64,000 nucleotides of DNA from Nocardioides conyzicola (GTDB lineage Bacteria > Actinomycetota > Actinomycetes > Propionibacteriales > Nocardioidaceae), in NCBI RefSeq assembly GCF_039543825.1, contig NZ_BAABKM010000002.1, forward strand, positions 1,086,133 to 1,150,132, given 5' to 3'. Each line of letters opens with the position of its first letter. The stretch's first letter is position 1. Of this stretch, positions 37,273-47,320 are shown piece by piece. Both the position numbers and the translations under genes were made by a program. The notes under the pieces are model-generated. The model was given only the letters and a program-made list of their open reading frames with translations, did no database searches and was not told the DNA's origin.

Positions 37273-37847
37273 CAGGCGTCACCCCCCGGCGTCGGAGCGG
37301 GCGCGCTGAACTCCCCGCGGTAGTAGGCACCCTCGTCGTCGCCGAGCATCATCGCGTGCGGCGGCTGGATCATGCCGGGCAGGAGCGGGGCGAGCAGGTC
37401 GGACTTCTCGTAGATCAGGTCGGCCCGGTTGTCGTCGGCGAGCTCGTACTCGTTGGTCATCGTGAGCGCCCGCGTCGGGCAGGCCTCGATGCACAGGCCG
37501 CAGAGGATGCAGCGCAGGTAGTTGATCTGGTAGACGCGGCCGTAGCGCTCGCCCGGGCTGAAGCGACCCTCGCCGTTGGCGTCGTCGTCGTTGGACGCGC
37601 CCTCGACGTAGATCGCGTCGGCGGGACAGGCCCACGCGCACAGCTCGCAGCCGATGCACTTCTCGAGGCCGTCGGGCCAGCGGTTGAGCTGGTGCCGGCC
37701 GTGGAACCGCGGCGCGGTCGGCAGCTTCTCGAAGGGGTACTGCTCGGTGACCACCTTCTTGAACATGGTGCGGAAGGTGACGCCGAAACCCGCGACGGGG
37801 TCCCAGAGCTGCTCCTTCATGGACTTCGACTGGTCGTTCTGGGCCAT
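37272..37847 (-). CDS. nuoI: NADH-quinone oxidoreductase subunit I
   Basis: A 191-aa peripheral-arm subunit with two 4Fe-4S motifs, [12 protein letters not shown] and [12 protein letters not shown], which carry electrons to the N2 cluster on NuoB. The N-terminal helix ([18 protein letters not shown]) docks on the membrane arm. ATG 37847 shares one base with the nuoH stop (TGATG); an internal ATG nine codons on is a less likely start. Confidence 0.97.
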   Translation of the reverse strand: MAQNDQSKSMKEQLWDPVAGFGVTFRTMFKKVVTEQYPFEKLPTAPRFHGRHQLNRWPDGLEKCIGCELCAWACPADAIYVEGASNDDDANGEGRFSPGERYGRVYQINYLRCILCGLCIEACPTRALTMTNEYELADDNRADLIYEKSDLLAPLLPGMIQPPHAMMLGDDEGAYYRGEFSAPAPTPGGDA

Positions 37848-39130
37848 CAGGCTTCGCCTCCGGAGACGGTGGAGCTCGAGGTGAACGTGAGCGGCTGGGC
37901 GGCGCCGCGCACCGCACCACCCGAAGGCATCGGCGGGACCGGGAACCCACCCGGGTGCGGTGCGACCTCGACGGCCTCGGGCTCGTCCTCCGACTCCCCG
38001 ACGAAGAAGAGCACCAGGAAGATCGCCGCGAGGATGCCGATGCCGATCAGCAGCCAGCGCCGGTCCAGGCCGCCCTCGAGGGAGATCGACCGGATGGTCG
38101 CGACCGCGACGATCCACACGAGCGCGACCGGGATCAGCCGCTTCCAGCCGAACGCCATGAACTGGTCGTAGCGCAGCCGCGGCAGCGAGCCGCGCAGCCA
38201 GATGAAGACGAAGATGAAGAAGAGGACCTTGCCGAAGAACCAGATCACCGGGACGTAGCCCTCGTTGGCGCCGGCCCAGAGGTGGTCGATCCAGAACGGC
38301 GCGTGCCAGCCGCCGAGGAACAGCGTGGTGGCCAGCGCGGACACCGTCGCCATGTTGATGTACTCGGCGAGGAAGAAGAGCGCGAACTTCAGCGAGCTGT
38401 ACTCGGTGTGGAAGCCGCCCACCAGCTCGCCCTCGGCCTCGGGGAGGTCGAAGGGCGCCCGGTTGGTCTCCCCGACCATCGCGATGCAGTAGATGACGAA
38501 CGACGGTGCCAGGATCAGCCCGAACCACAGGTCCCCCTGCGCCGCGACGATCTCCGAGGTCGACATCGAGCCGGCGTACAGGAAGACCGCCACGAGGGCG
38601 AGACCCATCGCGACCTCGTAGGAGATCATCTGGGCGCTGGAGCGCAGCCCGCCGAGCAGGGAGTACGTCGAGCCGCTGGACCAGCCGCCGAGCACGATGC
38701 CGTAGATGCCGATGGACGCGATCGCCATCACGAACAGGACCGCAACCGGCATGTCGGTGAGCTGGAGCGGCGTCTCCTGGCCGAAGAAGTTGACCTTGGG
38801 GCCGAACGGGATGACTGCGAACGTCACGAACGCCGGCACGGTCGCGAGGACCGGTGCGATCACGAACACGATCTTGTCGGCGGCCTTCGGGGTGAGGTCC
38901 TCCTTGAGCGCCAGCTTCACGCCGTCGGCCAGCGACTGCAGCAGTCCGAAGGGGCCGTGCACGTTGGGGCCGATGCGGTGCTGCATGCGGGCCACCACGC
39001 GGCGCTCCCACCAGATGTTGAAGAGCGTGAGGAGCACGAGGATCACGAAGATCAGCACGGTCTTGATGAGGATGACCCACCAGACGTCGTGCCCGAAGTC
39101 CGACAGGTTCGTGTCCGCCATCGGGATCAT
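37847..39130 (-). CDS. nuoH: NADH-quinone oxidoreductase subunit H
   Basis: A 427-aa membrane subunit forming much of the quinone chamber, with about eight membrane segments. [43 protein letters not shown] and [19 protein letters not shown] are invariant-type blocks. A hydrophilic C-terminal tail of about 50 residues extends beyond the E. coli protein. ATG 39130, seven bases after GGAG and overlapping nuoG by four bases, is preferred over ATG 39121. Confidence 0.97.
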   Translation of the reverse strand: MIPMADTNLSDFGHDVWWVILIKTVLIFVILVLLTLFNIWWERRVVARMQHRIGPNVHGPFGLLQSLADGVKLALKEDLTPKAADKIVFVIAPVLATVPAFVTFAVIPFGPKVNFFGQETPLQLTDMPVAVLFVMAIASIGIYGIVLGGWSSGSTYSLLGGLRSSAQMISYEVAMGLALVAVFLYAGSMSTSEIVAAQGDLWFGLILAPSFVIYCIAMVGETNRAPFDLPEAEGELVGGFHTEYSSLKFALFFLAEYINMATVSALATTLFLGGWHAPFWIDHLWAGANEGYVPVIWFFGKVLFFIFVFIWLRGSLPRLRYDQFMAFGWKRLIPVALVWIVAVATIRSISLEGGLDRRWLLIGIGILAAIFLVLFFVGESEDEPEAVEVAPHPGGFPVPPMPSGGAVRGAAQPLTFTSSSTVSGGEA

Positions 39131-41520
39131 GCGTCGTCTCCCTTCGCGATCGAGACCGGGCTGCCCGGCGAGGCCAGGTCGGCGAGGAGGCCGTTGCCGG
39201 TGGAGTTGGCCGGGATCCAGACGACGCCGTCGTCGAGGTCCGCGACCTCGGCCGGGAGCGTCACCGAGCCGCGGTCACCGGTGATGGTGAGGGTCGGGCC
39301 GTGGGCGTCGTACGTCGCCCGCGAGACCCGCGCGACCGTGGCCCGCGCCGTGGCGCGGTAGGCCTTGTCGCCGTCCTGCATCGAGCCGTTGTCGACGAGC
39401 AGCTTCCAGCTGGACAGGGTGTGGTCGGCGCCCTTGGGGCGTCGACCGGCCGGAGCCGGACGGGGCTTCTCGAGGGCGGCACGCTCGCCGTCCCACGGCC
39501 CCATCTCCACCATCTCGGCCCGCGCCTCGGCGACGGTCCGGAAGCCGAGGGGACGGTCGAGCTCCTCGGCGATGCCGGCCAGGATCCGCAGGTCGGGCAG
39601 CGAGGTCGGGCTGGAGAACACCGCGTCGAAGGTGCGCGGCCGGCCCTCCCAGGTGACGAACATGCCAGCCTTGTCGACCACGGGAGCGACCGGGAAGACC
39701 ACGTCGGCGGCGCGGGTCACGTCGGTCTCGCGCAGCTCCAGCGCCACCACGAACGACGCGGCGGCGATCGCGGCGCGGGTCGCGGCCGGGTCGCTCGTGT
39801 CGTCGGGGTCGACGCCACCGATGACCAGGCCACCGAGCTCGCCGGAGGTCAGCGCGGCGACGATCGCGTCGGCGTCGCGGCCGACCTTCTCCGGGAGGGT
39901 GTCGACGCCCCAGTCGGCGGCGGCGTCCACGCGGGCGGCCGGGTCGGCGACCGGGCGACCGCCGGGCAGCAGGTTGGGCAGGCAGCCGGTCTCGACGGCA
40001 CCGCGGTCGCCGGCGCGGCGGGGCACCCAGGCCAGCCGCGCGCCGGTGGTGGCGGCGAGCCCGGCGGCGGCGGACAGCGCGCCGGGCACGGTGGCGAGAC
40101 GCTCACCGACCAGGATCACCGCGGTGCTGTCGATGCCGTGCTCGGCGTGGTCGACGAGGCTCTCGAGCGCGGCCGTCTCGGCCCCCGGGGCGGTGCGCAC
40201 CAGGTGGCCGTTCATCTTGGCGAGGCCGCGGGTGGCGTACGGCGCGATCGCGAGCACGCGGGTCGTGCCGTGCATGGTCGCCTTGCGCAGGCGCAGGAAG
40301 ATCGTGCCGGCCTCGTCCTCGGGCTCGAGGCCGGCCAGGACGACGGTGCCCGCGGTCTCGAGGTCGGCGTACGTGACCGTGCTGCGCAGCACGACCTCGG
40401 ACGCCAGGAAGGACGCCTCCTCGGCCGAGTGCGGCCGGGAGCGGAAGTCGATGTCGTTGGTGCCGAGCGCGACCCGGGCGAACTTGGAGTAGGCGTAGGC
40501 GTCCTCGGCGGTCACCCGACCACCGGTGAGCACGCCGGACGCGCCCGCCGCCTGGAGGCCACGGGCTGCGACCGCGAAGGCCTCGGGCCACGACGCCGGC
40601 CGCAGGGACCCGTCCTCGTCGCGCACCTGCGGGTAGCCGAGACGGTCGGCCGCGGTGGCGTAGTGGAACGCGAAGCGGTCCTTGTCCGTGATCCACTCCT
40701 CGTTGACCTCGGGGTCGTTGCCGGACAGGCGACGCATCACCTTGCCGCGGCGGTGGTCGATCCGGATCGCGGAGCCGCACGCGTCGTGCTCGGCGATGCC
40801 GGGCGACGAGACCAGGTCGAACGGGCGGGACCGGAACCGGTAGTCAGCGCTGGTCAGCGCGCCCACGGGGCAGATCTGGATGGTGTTGCCCGAGAAGTAC
40901 GAGTCGAAGGGCTCGCGCTCGTAGATGCCGACCTGCTGCAGGGCACCGCGCTCGATCAGCGCGATGAACGGGTCACCGGCGATCTGCTCGGAGAAGCGGG
41001 TGCAGCGCGCGCAGAGCACGCAGCGCTCGCGGTCGAGGAGCACCTGGGCGTTGATGTTGATCGGCTTCGGGTAGGTGCGCTTCACGCCGCCACCGGCAGA
41101 GAAGCGGGACTCGCCGCGGCCGTTGGACATCGCCTGGTTCTGCAGCGGGCACTCACCGCCCTTGTCGCAGACGGGGCAGTCCAGCGGGTGGTTGATCAGC
41201 AGGAACTCCATGATCCCCTGCTGGGCCTTGTCGGCGACCGGGCTGGTGGCCTGCGTGTTGACGACCATGCCCTCGGCGACCGGCAGCGTGCACGAGGCCT
41301 GCGGCTTGGGGAACCCGCGCCCGTTGCCGGCGTCGGGGATGTCCACCAGGCACTGGCGACAGGCGCCGACCGGCGCGAGCAGCGGGTGGTCGCAGAACCG
41401 CGGGATCTGGACGCCGACCTGCTCGGCGGCCCGGATCACCAGGGTGTCCTTCGGGACGCTGACCTGGACGCCGTCGATGGTCAGCGACACCAGGTCGGTC
41501 TTCTCCGGCGTGGTCGTCAT
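39127..41520 (-). CDS. nuoG: NADH-quinone oxidoreductase subunit G
   Basis: A 797-aa peripheral-arm subunit. The N-terminal domain holds a 2Fe-2S ferredoxin motif ([16 protein letters not shown]) and two 4Fe-4S sites ([17 protein letters not shown] and [12 protein letters not shown]); the rest is a molybdopterin-oxidoreductase-like domain without cofactor. It passes electrons from NuoF/E toward NuoI/B. The start overlaps nuoF by four bases. Confidence 0.97.
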   Translation of the reverse strand: MTTTPEKTDLVSLTIDGVQVSVPKDTLVIRAAEQVGVQIPRFCDHPLLAPVGACRQCLVDIPDAGNGRGFPKPQASCTLPVAEGMVVNTQATSPVADKAQQGIMEFLLINHPLDCPVCDKGGECPLQNQAMSNGRGESRFSAGGGVKRTYPKPININAQVLLDRERCVLCARCTRFSEQIAGDPFIALIERGALQQVGIYEREPFDSYFSGNTIQICPVGALTSADYRFRSRPFDLVSSPGIAEHDACGSAIRIDHRRGKVMRRLSGNDPEVNEEWITDKDRFAFHYATAADRLGYPQVRDEDGSLRPASWPEAFAVAARGLQAAGASGVLTGGRVTAEDAYAYSKFARVALGTNDIDFRSRPHSAEEASFLASEVVLRSTVTYADLETAGTVVLAGLEPEDEAGTIFLRLRKATMHGTTRVLAIAPYATRGLAKMNGHLVRTAPGAETAALESLVDHAEHGIDSTAVILVGERLATVPGALSAAAGLAATTGARLAWVPRRAGDRGAVETGCLPNLLPGGRPVADPAARVDAAADWGVDTLPEKVGRDADAIVAALTSGELGGLVIGGVDPDDTSDPAATRAAIAAASFVVALELRETDVTRAADVVFPVAPVVDKAGMFVTWEGRPRTFDAVFSSPTSLPDLRILAGIAEELDRPLGFRTVAEARAEMVEMGPWDGERAALEKPRPAPAGRRPKGADHTLSSWKLLVDNGSMQDGDKAYRATARATVARVSRATYDAHGPTLTITGDRGSVTLPAEVADLDDGVVWIPANSTGNGLLADLASPGSPVSIAKGDDA

Positions 41521-42827
41521 GCGGAAACCTCCTGTCCTGCCCAGGCGGTCGATCGGGCCGGGTCGAAGGGGCACCCGCCCTCGGTGAGGTGCGCGACGTA
41601 CTCGTCGCGGAAGTACTTGATCGAGCTCATGATCGGGCTGACGGCGCCGTCGGCCAGCGCGCAGAACGAGCGGCCCAGGATGTTGTCGCACTGGTCGAGC
41701 AGGAGGTCGAGGTCGGCCTCGGTGCCCTGCCCCTTCTCCAGCGCCGTCAGGGTCTGCACCAGCCACCAGGTGCCCTCGCGGCAGGGCGTGCACTTGCCGC
41801 AGGACTCGTGCTTGTAGAACTCGGTCCAGCGCAGCGTCGCGCGGACGACGCAGGTGGTGTCGTCGAAGATCTGCAGCGCCCGGGTGCCGAGCATGGAGCC
41901 CGCCGCGCCGACGCCCTCGAAGTCGAGCGGCATGTCGAGGTGCTCGGCGGTCAGCAGCGGCGTGCTGGAGCCGCCGGGCGTCCAGAACTTCAGGTCGTGA
42001 CCCTCACGGATGCCGCCGGCGAGGTCGATCAGCGTGCGCAGGGTGATGCCGAGCGGGGCCTCGTACTGGCCCGGCTTCTGGACGTGACCGGAGAGCGAGA
42101 AGATGCCGAAGCCCTTGGACTTCTCGGTGCCCATCGACGAGAACCAGCCGTGGCCGTGCCCGATGATGCTCGGCACCGAGGCGATCGACTCGACGTTGTT
42201 GATGACCGTCGGGCTCGCGTAGAGGCCGGCGACGGCGGGGAACGGCGGGCGCAGCCGTGGTTGGCCACGACGCCCCTCGAGGCCCTCGAGCAGGGCGGTC
42301 TCCTCGCCGCAGATGTAGGCACCCGCACCGGCGTGGACGACCACGTCGAGGTCGAAGCCGGAGCCGTGGATGTCCTTGCCGAGGTGGCCGGCGAGGTAGG
42401 CCTCCTGCACCGCACGCTGCACGCGTCGTACGACGTGGAGCACCTCGCCCCGGATGTAGATGAACGCCTTGTTGGCGCGGATGGCGTAGGAACTGATGAT
42501 GACGCCCTCGACCAGCGTGTGCGGGCTGGCCATCATCAGCGGGATGTCCTTGCAGGTGCCCGGCTCGGACTCGTCCGCGTTGACGACGAGGTACTTCGGC
42601 TTCGGGTTGTCCTGCGGGATGAAGCCCCACTTCATGCCCGTGGGGAAGCCGGCGCCTCCGCGGCCGCGGAGGCCGGACTCCTTGACCTCGTTGATGACGT
42701 CGTCGGGGGCCATCGCGAACGCGGTGTCGACGGCGGCGTACCCGCCGCGCGCCTCGTACGACGCGAGCGTCCACGCCCGGTCGTCGCCCCAGTTGTCGGT
42801 GAGCACCGGCGTGAGCACGTCAGTCAT
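41517..42827 (-). CDS. nuoF: NADH-quinone oxidoreductase subunit F
   Basis: A 436-aa NADH- and FMN-binding subunit. [18 protein letters not shown] and [12 protein letters not shown] bind the nucleotide/FMN, and [16 protein letters not shown] plus a later Cys bind a 4Fe-4S cluster. It is where NADH enters the complex. The start overlaps nuoE by eight bases. Confidence 0.97.
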   Translation of the reverse strand: MTDVLTPVLTDNWGDDRAWTLASYEARGGYAAVDTAFAMAPDDVINEVKESGLRGRGGAGFPTGMKWGFIPQDNPKPKYLVVNADESEPGTCKDIPLMMASPHTLVEGVIISSYAIRANKAFIYIRGEVLHVVRRVQRAVQEAYLAGHLGKDIHGSGFDLDVVVHAGAGAYICGEETALLEGLEGRRGQPRLRPPFPAVAGLYASPTVINNVESIASVPSIIGHGHGWFSSMGTEKSKGFGIFSLSGHVQKPGQYEAPLGITLRTLIDLAGGIREGHDLKFWTPGGSSTPLLTAEHLDMPLDFEGVGAAGSMLGTRALQIFDDTTCVVRATLRWTEFYKHESCGKCTPCREGTWWLVQTLTALEKGQGTEADLDLLLDQCDNILGRSFCALADGAVSPIMSSIKYFRDEYVAHLTEGGCPFDPARSTAWAGQEVSA

Positions 42828-43572
42828 CGCTGCGCTCCTCTTGCTTGGTCTCGGTCTCCGCGCGGGAGGTGTCGGCCTGCTCGACCGCCTCGGCCTTGGT
42901 GTCGGCGGTGCGGCCGCTGCCGGCGTCGGTGTCGGGGTGCGGCGCGGTCCAGCCGCGCTCGCGGGCGATGCCGAGGCCGACCAGCGAGGCGGGGCCGGCG
43001 GCCGGTCCCTCGTCGGCGAGGTCGTCGGGGAAGCCGGCGAGCACCCGCTCGGCCTCGCGCCAGGTGACGATGCGCGGGCCGCGGGTGGAGTGGACCTCGG
43101 CCCCGTCGCGGAGGGCGTCGACGAGGCCGACGGCCGCCTCGGGCGTCATGTTGTCCATGAACTCCCAGTTGACCGTCATCACCGGTGCGTAGTCGCACGC
43201 GGCGTTGCACTCGATGTGCTCGAGCGTGATCTTGCCGTCGTCGGTGGTCTCGTCGTTGCCGACGTCGAGGTGCTCCTTGAGGCGGGAGAAGATCTGGTCG
43301 CCGCCCATGACCGCGCAGAGCGTGTTGGTGCAGACGCCGACGTGGTAGTCGCCGACGGGCCGGCGCTTGTACATCGTGTAGAACGTCGCGACGCCGCTGA
43401 CGTCGGCGGCGGTGATGCCGAGGACCTCGGCACAGGCCTCGATGCCCTCGGGGGTGATCCGGCCCTCGACCGACTGCACCAGGTGCAGCATCGGGAGCAG
43501 GCCCGAGCGGGCCTCGGGGTAGCGGGCGCCGATCGCGCGCAGCTCGTCGTACGTCTCTTGGGTCAGGCTCAT
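42820..43572 (-). CDS. nuoE: NADH-quinone oxidoreductase subunit E
   Basis: A 250-aa thioredoxin-like 2Fe-2S subunit. [11 protein letters not shown] and [11 protein letters not shown] supply the four cysteine ligands. The core ends near residue 165; about 75 more residues include a segment ([15 protein letters not shown]) common in actinobacteria and then an Ala/Thr/Glu-rich low-complexity tail with no clear fold. It overlaps nuoD by four and nuoF by eight bases. Confidence 0.96.
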   Translation of the reverse strand: MSLTQETYDELRAIGARYPEARSGLLPMLHLVQSVEGRITPEGIEACAEVLGITAADVSGVATFYTMYKRRPVGDYHVGVCTNTLCAVMGGDQIFSRLKEHLDVGNDETTDDGKITLEHIECNAACDYAPVMTVNWEFMDNMTPEAAVGLVDALRDGAEVHSTRGPRIVTWREAERVLAGFPDDLADEGPAAGPASLVGLGIARERGWTAPHPDTDAGSGRTADTKAEAVEQADTSRAETETKQEERSDD

Positions 43573-44921
43573 CGGTCGACGCCTCCCATGACGGGGTCGA
43601 TGGACGCGATCGCGACGATGACGTCGGCGACCATGCCGCCCTCGCTCATCACGCTCGTGGCCTGGAGGTTCGTGAACGACGGGTCGCGGAAGTGCGCCCG
43701 GAAGGGGCGGGTGCCGCCGTCGGAGACCACGTGCGCCCCGAGCTCGCCGCGGGGCGACTCGATCGGCACGTAGGCCTGGCCGGCCGGGACCCGGAAGCCC
43801 TCGGTCACCAGCTTGAAGTGGTGGATCAGGGCCTCCATCGACTCACCCATGATGTGTCGGATGTGGTCGAGGCTGTTGCCCATGCCGTCGCTGCCGATGG
43901 CGAGCTGGCTGGGCCAGGCGATCTTCTTGTCGGCGACCATGACCGGTGCGCCGTCGAGCTTGGCGAGGCGCTCCGCGGCCTGCTCGATGATCTTGAGCGA
44001 CTCCCACATCTCGGCGAGGCGGACCCGGAACCGGCCGTACGAGTCGGCGGTGTCCCAGGTCTGCACGTCGAAGTCGTAGGTCTCGTAGCCGCTGTAGGGC
44101 TGCGTCTTGCGGAGGTCCCACGGGTAGCCGGTGCTGCGCAGCACCGGTCCGGTGATGCCGAGCGCCAGGCAGCCCGCGAGGTCGAGGTGGCCGACGCCCT
44201 CGAGGCGGGCCTTGAAGATCGGGTTGGCGTTGCAGAGGTCGGCGTACTCGGGAAGGCGCTTCTTCATCAGGGCGATGAAGCTGCGGATCTCGTCGAGCGC
44301 ACCGGGCGGGAGGTCCTGGGCGACGCCGCCCGGTCGGATGAAGGCGTGGTTCATGCGCAGGCCGGTGATCAGCTCGAAGAGGTCGAGCACCAGCTCGCGC
44401 TCGCGGAAGCCGATCGTCATCACGGTCAGGGCGCCGATCTCCATGCCGCCGGTGGCGATGCAGACCAGGTGGGAGGAGATGCGGTTGAGCTCCATGAGCA
44501 GGACCCGCATGACCTGGGCCTTCTCGGGGATCTGGTCCTCGATGTCGAGCAGCCGCTCGACCCCGAGCACGTAGGTCATCTCGTTGTAGAACGGGGAGAG
44601 GTAGTCCATCCGGGTGCAGAACGTGACGCCCTGGACCCAGGAGCGGTACTCCATGTTCTTCTCGATGCCGGTGTGCAGGTAGCCGATGCCACAGCGGGCC
44701 TCGGTCACCGTCTCGCCCTCGAGCTCGAGGATCAGGCGGAGCACGCCGTGGGTCGACGGGTGCTGCGGGCCCATGTTGACGACGATGCGCTCGTCGGCGC
44801 TCTCGTCGTCCATGGCGGCGAGGCCGTCGACGATCGAGTCCCAGTCCTGACCGGTGACGGTGAAGACCTTGCCCTCGGTGGTGTCGCTGGCGCCTGCGTA
44901 CAGATCCTGGTCTGCGCTCAT
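43569..44921 (-). CDS. nuoD: NADH-quinone oxidoreductase subunit D
   Basis: A 450-aa hydrogenase-large-subunit-like protein that shapes the quinone site with Nuo[47 protein letters not shown] and [16 protein letters not shown] are hallmarks. ATG 44921 shares one base with the nuoC stop. An acidic N-terminal extension of about 45 residues is present as in other actinobacteria. Confidence 0.97.
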   Translation of the reverse strand: MSADQDLYAGASDTTEGKVFTVTGQDWDSIVDGLAAMDDESADERIVVNMGPQHPSTHGVLRLILELEGETVTEARCGIGYLHTGIEKNMEYRSWVQGVTFCTRMDYLSPFYNEMTYVLGVERLLDIEDQIPEKAQVMRVLLMELNRISSHLVCIATGGMEIGALTVMTIGFRERELVLDLFELITGLRMNHAFIRPGGVAQDLPPGALDEIRSFIALMKKRLPEYADLCNANPIFKARLEGVGHLDLAGCLALGITGPVLRSTGYPWDLRKTQPYSGYETYDFDVQTWDTADSYGRFRVRLAEMWESLKIIEQAAERLAKLDGAPVMVADKKIAWPSQLAIGSDGMGNSLDHIRHIMGESMEALIHHFKLVTEGFRVPAGQAYVPIESPRGELGAHVVSDGGTRPFRAHFRDPSFTNLQATSVMSEGGMVADVIVAIASIDPVMGGVDR

Positions 44922-45634
44922 CAGTTGTAGCTCCTGCGCTCGTCGGGCGGCGGGACCGTCGCGCCCTTGTACTCCACGGGGATGCCGCCCAGCGGGTAGT
45001 CCTTGCGCTGGGGGTGGCCCGGCCAGTCGTCGGGCATCAGGATGCGGGTGAGTGCGGGGTGGCCGTCGAAGACGATCCCGAACATGTCGAAGACCTCGCG
45101 CTCGTGCCAGTCGTTGGTGGGGTACGTCGCCACGATCGACGGGATGTGCGGGTCGGCGTCCGGGGCGGTGACCTCGAGCCGGATCCGGCGGTTGTGGGTC
45201 ATCGACAGCAGGTGGTAGACCGCGTGCAGCTCGGCGCCGGTGTCGGCCGGGTAGTGCACGCCGTTGACGCCGGAGCACAGCTCGAAGCGCAGCCGCGGCT
45301 CGTCGCGCAGCACCTGGGCGACGACCGGCAGGTCCTCGCGGCGTACGTGGAAGGTGATCTCGCCTCGGTGGATCACGACCCTCGGGGTGGCGAGCTCGAG
45401 GCCGGCGTCGGTCGCCGCCTGCTGGAGGGCGTCGGCGACCTCGTCGAACCAGCCGCCGTACGGGCGCTGGGCGTCACCCGGGTAGACGATCGGCGCGGTG
45501 AGGCCGCCGTACCCGCTGGTGTCGCCGGAGCCGTGGACGCCGAACATGCCCTGGCGTACGCCGACCTCGTGCACCTCGCCGGTCTGCGCCGGGAGGTTCT
45601 CCGGGGTGTTGTCGGTGTGGTCCTGTTCCGTCAT
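44921..45634 (-). CDS. nuoC: NADH-quinone oxidoreductase subunit C
   Basis: A 237-aa peripheral subunit. The core has [35 protein letters not shown] and [22 protein letters not shown] sequence at residues about 150-225, preceded by an N-terminal extension rich in charged residues (residues 1-60). It is separated from nuoB by 67 bp, the largest gap in the operon, which holds an inverted repeat. Confidence 0.95.
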   Translation of the reverse strand: MTEQDHTDNTPENLPAQTGEVHEVGVRQGMFGVHGSGDTSGYGGLTAPIVYPGDAQRPYGGWFDEVADALQQAATDAGLELATPRVVIHRGEITFHVRREDLPVVAQVLRDEPRLRFELCSGVNGVHYPADTGAELHAVYHLLSMTHNRRIRLEVTAPDADPHIPSIVATYPTNDWHEREVFDMFGIVFDGHPALTRILMPDDWPGHPQRKDYPLGGIPVEYKGATVPPPDERRSYN

Positions 45635-45641
45635 GCGGGGT

Positions 45642-45698
45642 CCCCTCGGAATTGTTCGGCGGAGGAGCGCAGCGGGGGAGGCGAAGAATTCCGTGGGG
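45642..45698 (-). promoter_or_regulatory. Long inverted repeat between nuoB and nuoC
   Basis: Arms of 17 nt (45642-45658 and 45682-45698) pair at 15 positions around a 23-nt loop containing GGAGGAGCGCAGCG. No T-run follows, so it may be an mRNA-stabilising or attenuating structure inside the nuo transcript, or a genome-wide repeat element. Confidence 0.5.
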
Positions 45699-45701
45699 TG
45701 C

Positions 45702-46256
45702 TCATCGGAGCTGGCCCCGCATGTCGGAGGTGGGGAGCGCGCGCAGGGCCTGGGTCTCGAGCTCCTCGATCTCACGAGCCCGGTTGGCGCCGAGCTTGGT
45801 GTGCTGCACCTGGTCGTGGAGCTTGAGGATCGCGTCGATCAGCATCTCGGGGCGTGGCGGGCAGCCCGGGAGGTACATGTCGACGGGCACGACGTGGTCG
45901 ACGCCCTGGACGACGGCGTAGTTGTTGAACATGCCGCCGCTGCTGGCGCAGACGCCCATCGCGAGGACGTACTTGGGGTTGGGCATCTGGTCGTAGATCT
46001 GGCGGAGGACCGGCGCCATCTTCTGGCTGACCCGGCCGGCGACGATCATCAGGTCCGCCTGGCGCGGGCTGGCCCGGAAGACCTCCATGCCGAAGCGGGC
46101 CAGGTCGTACTTCGGGCCACCGCTGGTCATCATCTCGATCGCGCAGCAGGCCAAACCGAAGGTGGCCGGCCAGAACGACGCCTTGCGCATGTAGCCGGCG
46201 ACGCCCTCGACGGTGGTGAGGAGCACGCCGCTCGGGAGCTTCTCTTCAATTCCCAT
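45702..46256 (-). CDS. nuoB: NADH-quinone oxidoreductase subunit B
   Basis: A 184-aa subunit that holds the terminal cluster N2 next to the quinone site. [11 protein letters not shown] (adjacent cysteines), [11 protein letters not shown] and LPGCPPRPE give the four ligands. It starts nine bases after nuoA. A C-terminal helix of about 30 residues ([16 protein letters not shown]) extends past the core. Confidence 0.97.
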   Translation of the reverse strand: MGIEEKLPSGVLLTTVEGVAGYMRKASFWPATFGLACCAIEMMTSGGPKYDLARFGMEVFRASPRQADLMIVAGRVSQKMAPVLRQIYDQMPNPKYVLAMGVCASSGGMFNNYAVVQGVDHVVPVDMYLPGCPPRPEMLIDAILKLHDQVQHTKLGANRAREIEELETQALRALPTSDMRGQLR

Positions 46257-46265
46257 GGTTGGTCC

Positions 46266-46625
46266 TCAGTCCCACTCGAGGCCGCCGCGTCGCCATACGT
46301 ACGCGAAGGCGACGAAGACGGTGGCGATGAAGATGACCATCTCGACCAGCCCGAAGAGCTTCAGGGCGTCGAAGCGCACCGCCCACGGGTAGAGGAAGAT
46401 GATCTCGATGTCGAAGACGATGAAGAGCATCGCGGTGATGTAGTACTTCACCGGGAAGCGCCCGCCGCCGACCGGCTGGGGTGTCGGCTCGATGCCGCAC
46501 TCGTAGGAGTCCGCCTTCGCGCGGTTGTAGCGCTTGGGGCCGACGAACGCGCTCATGGCGACCGACCCCACGGCGAACAACGCCGCGAGGAGGGCGATCG
46601 CCAGGACCGGCGTGTAGAAGTCCAT
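46266..46625 (-). CDS. nuoA: NADH-quinone oxidoreductase subunit A
   Basis: A 119-aa three-helix membrane subunit and first gene of the operon. YECGIEPTPQPVGGGRFPVKYY and AMLFIVFDIEIIFLYPW are the family motifs, with the Cys loop near the quinone channel. The ATG follows GGAAGGAACG. The upstream region holds a Rex/CRP-like palindrome. Confidence 0.96.
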   Translation of the reverse strand: MDFYTPVLAIALLAALFAVGSVAMSAFVGPKRYNRAKADSYECGIEPTPQPVGGGRFPVKYYITAMLFIVFDIEIIFLYPWAVRFDALKLFGLVEMVIFIATVFVAFAYVWRRGGLEWD

Positions 46626-46687
46626 GCCTCGCGTTCCTTCCTCTGCCCGCTACGCCCGGACTCCGTCCGGACGGGGCATTTGTGACT

Positions 46688-46705
46688 TTGTGAACTGAAT
46701 CACTA
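46688..46705. promoter_or_regulatory. Rex-like (or CRP-like) operator upstream of nuoA
   Basis: TTGTGA-ACTGAA-TCACTA matches the redox-sensor Rex pattern TTGTGA-N6-TCACAA with one mismatch. A second TTTGTGA half-site (46679-46685) precedes it by 8 bp. Rex is known to repress nuo in Streptomyces when NADH is low. CRP sites (TGTGA-N6-TCACA) look alike, so the regulator is not settled. Confidence 0.55.
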
Positions 46706-46843
46706 AGTGGCGCGGAACACAGTTAACCACTCCGGATCGGGTGGTGCACGCGAGGGTCGGCGCGGCGGGCGAATTGGGGCCGAAGGTCCCGAATATCCCC
46801 ACTGACCTGGGGATTTAGGAGATGCTGTCGTGACCTAATTCGC

Positions 46844-47320
46844 TCAGGCGCCCGGGGGTCGCTCGAGGTCCTCGGCGCTGTCGAATCCGCACTCGTCACG
46901 CAGCCACGCGACGAACCGCTCGTTGACGTCCTGGTACTTGCCGAGCTCGGCCTGCAGCTCGGCGGCGGCCTGGTCGGCCGTGCTGTCGTCGGCGAGGTCG
47001 TAGCGCTCGAAGACACCCTTCGCCCCGGTCCACGTCTCGTGTGCCGCCTTCGCGCCTTCGCGCTGGTCGGAGGGGACCTCCCCCGCCAGGTCGTCGGTCA
47101 GGTCGACCAGGGTGTCGACGGCGCCCGGGATCTCCGCCGCCGAGGGCGGTCCACCTTGGTCGCCGGTGAAGTAGCCGACGTACCAGACGTAGTCGTTGGC
47201 GGTGTCACACAGGCCGGCCGCGCTCGAGTCGTCAGAGCTGCAGCCGACGAGTCCCGCGGTGACGACGATCAGCGTCGCCACCCAGGCGGCAGCGGTGCGG
47301 GTGCAGCGGAGGACGGTCAT
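46844..47320 (-). CDS. Lipoprotein of the EspC/WXG-like module
   Basis: A 158-aa secreted lipoprotein: basic start, hydrophobic helix, and lipobox GLVGC with lipidated Cys27, then SSDDSSAAG linker. The mature part is mainly helical (ALPHA-rich segments VDTLVDLTDDLAGEV and ADQAAAELQAELGKY) with three further cysteines. The ATG overlaps the stop of the 501-aa gene (ATGA), so it is translated with it. It could be an immunity protein, receptor or anchor for the secreted partner. No family recognised. Confidence 0.75.
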   Translation of the reverse strand: MTVLRCTRTAAAWVATLIVVTAGLVGCSSDDSSAAGLCDTANDYVWYVGYFTGDQGGPPSAAEIPGAVDTLVDLTDDLAGEVPSDQREGAKAAHETWTGAKGVFERYDLADDSTADQAAAELQAELGKYQDVNERFVAWLRDECGFDSAEDLERPPGA

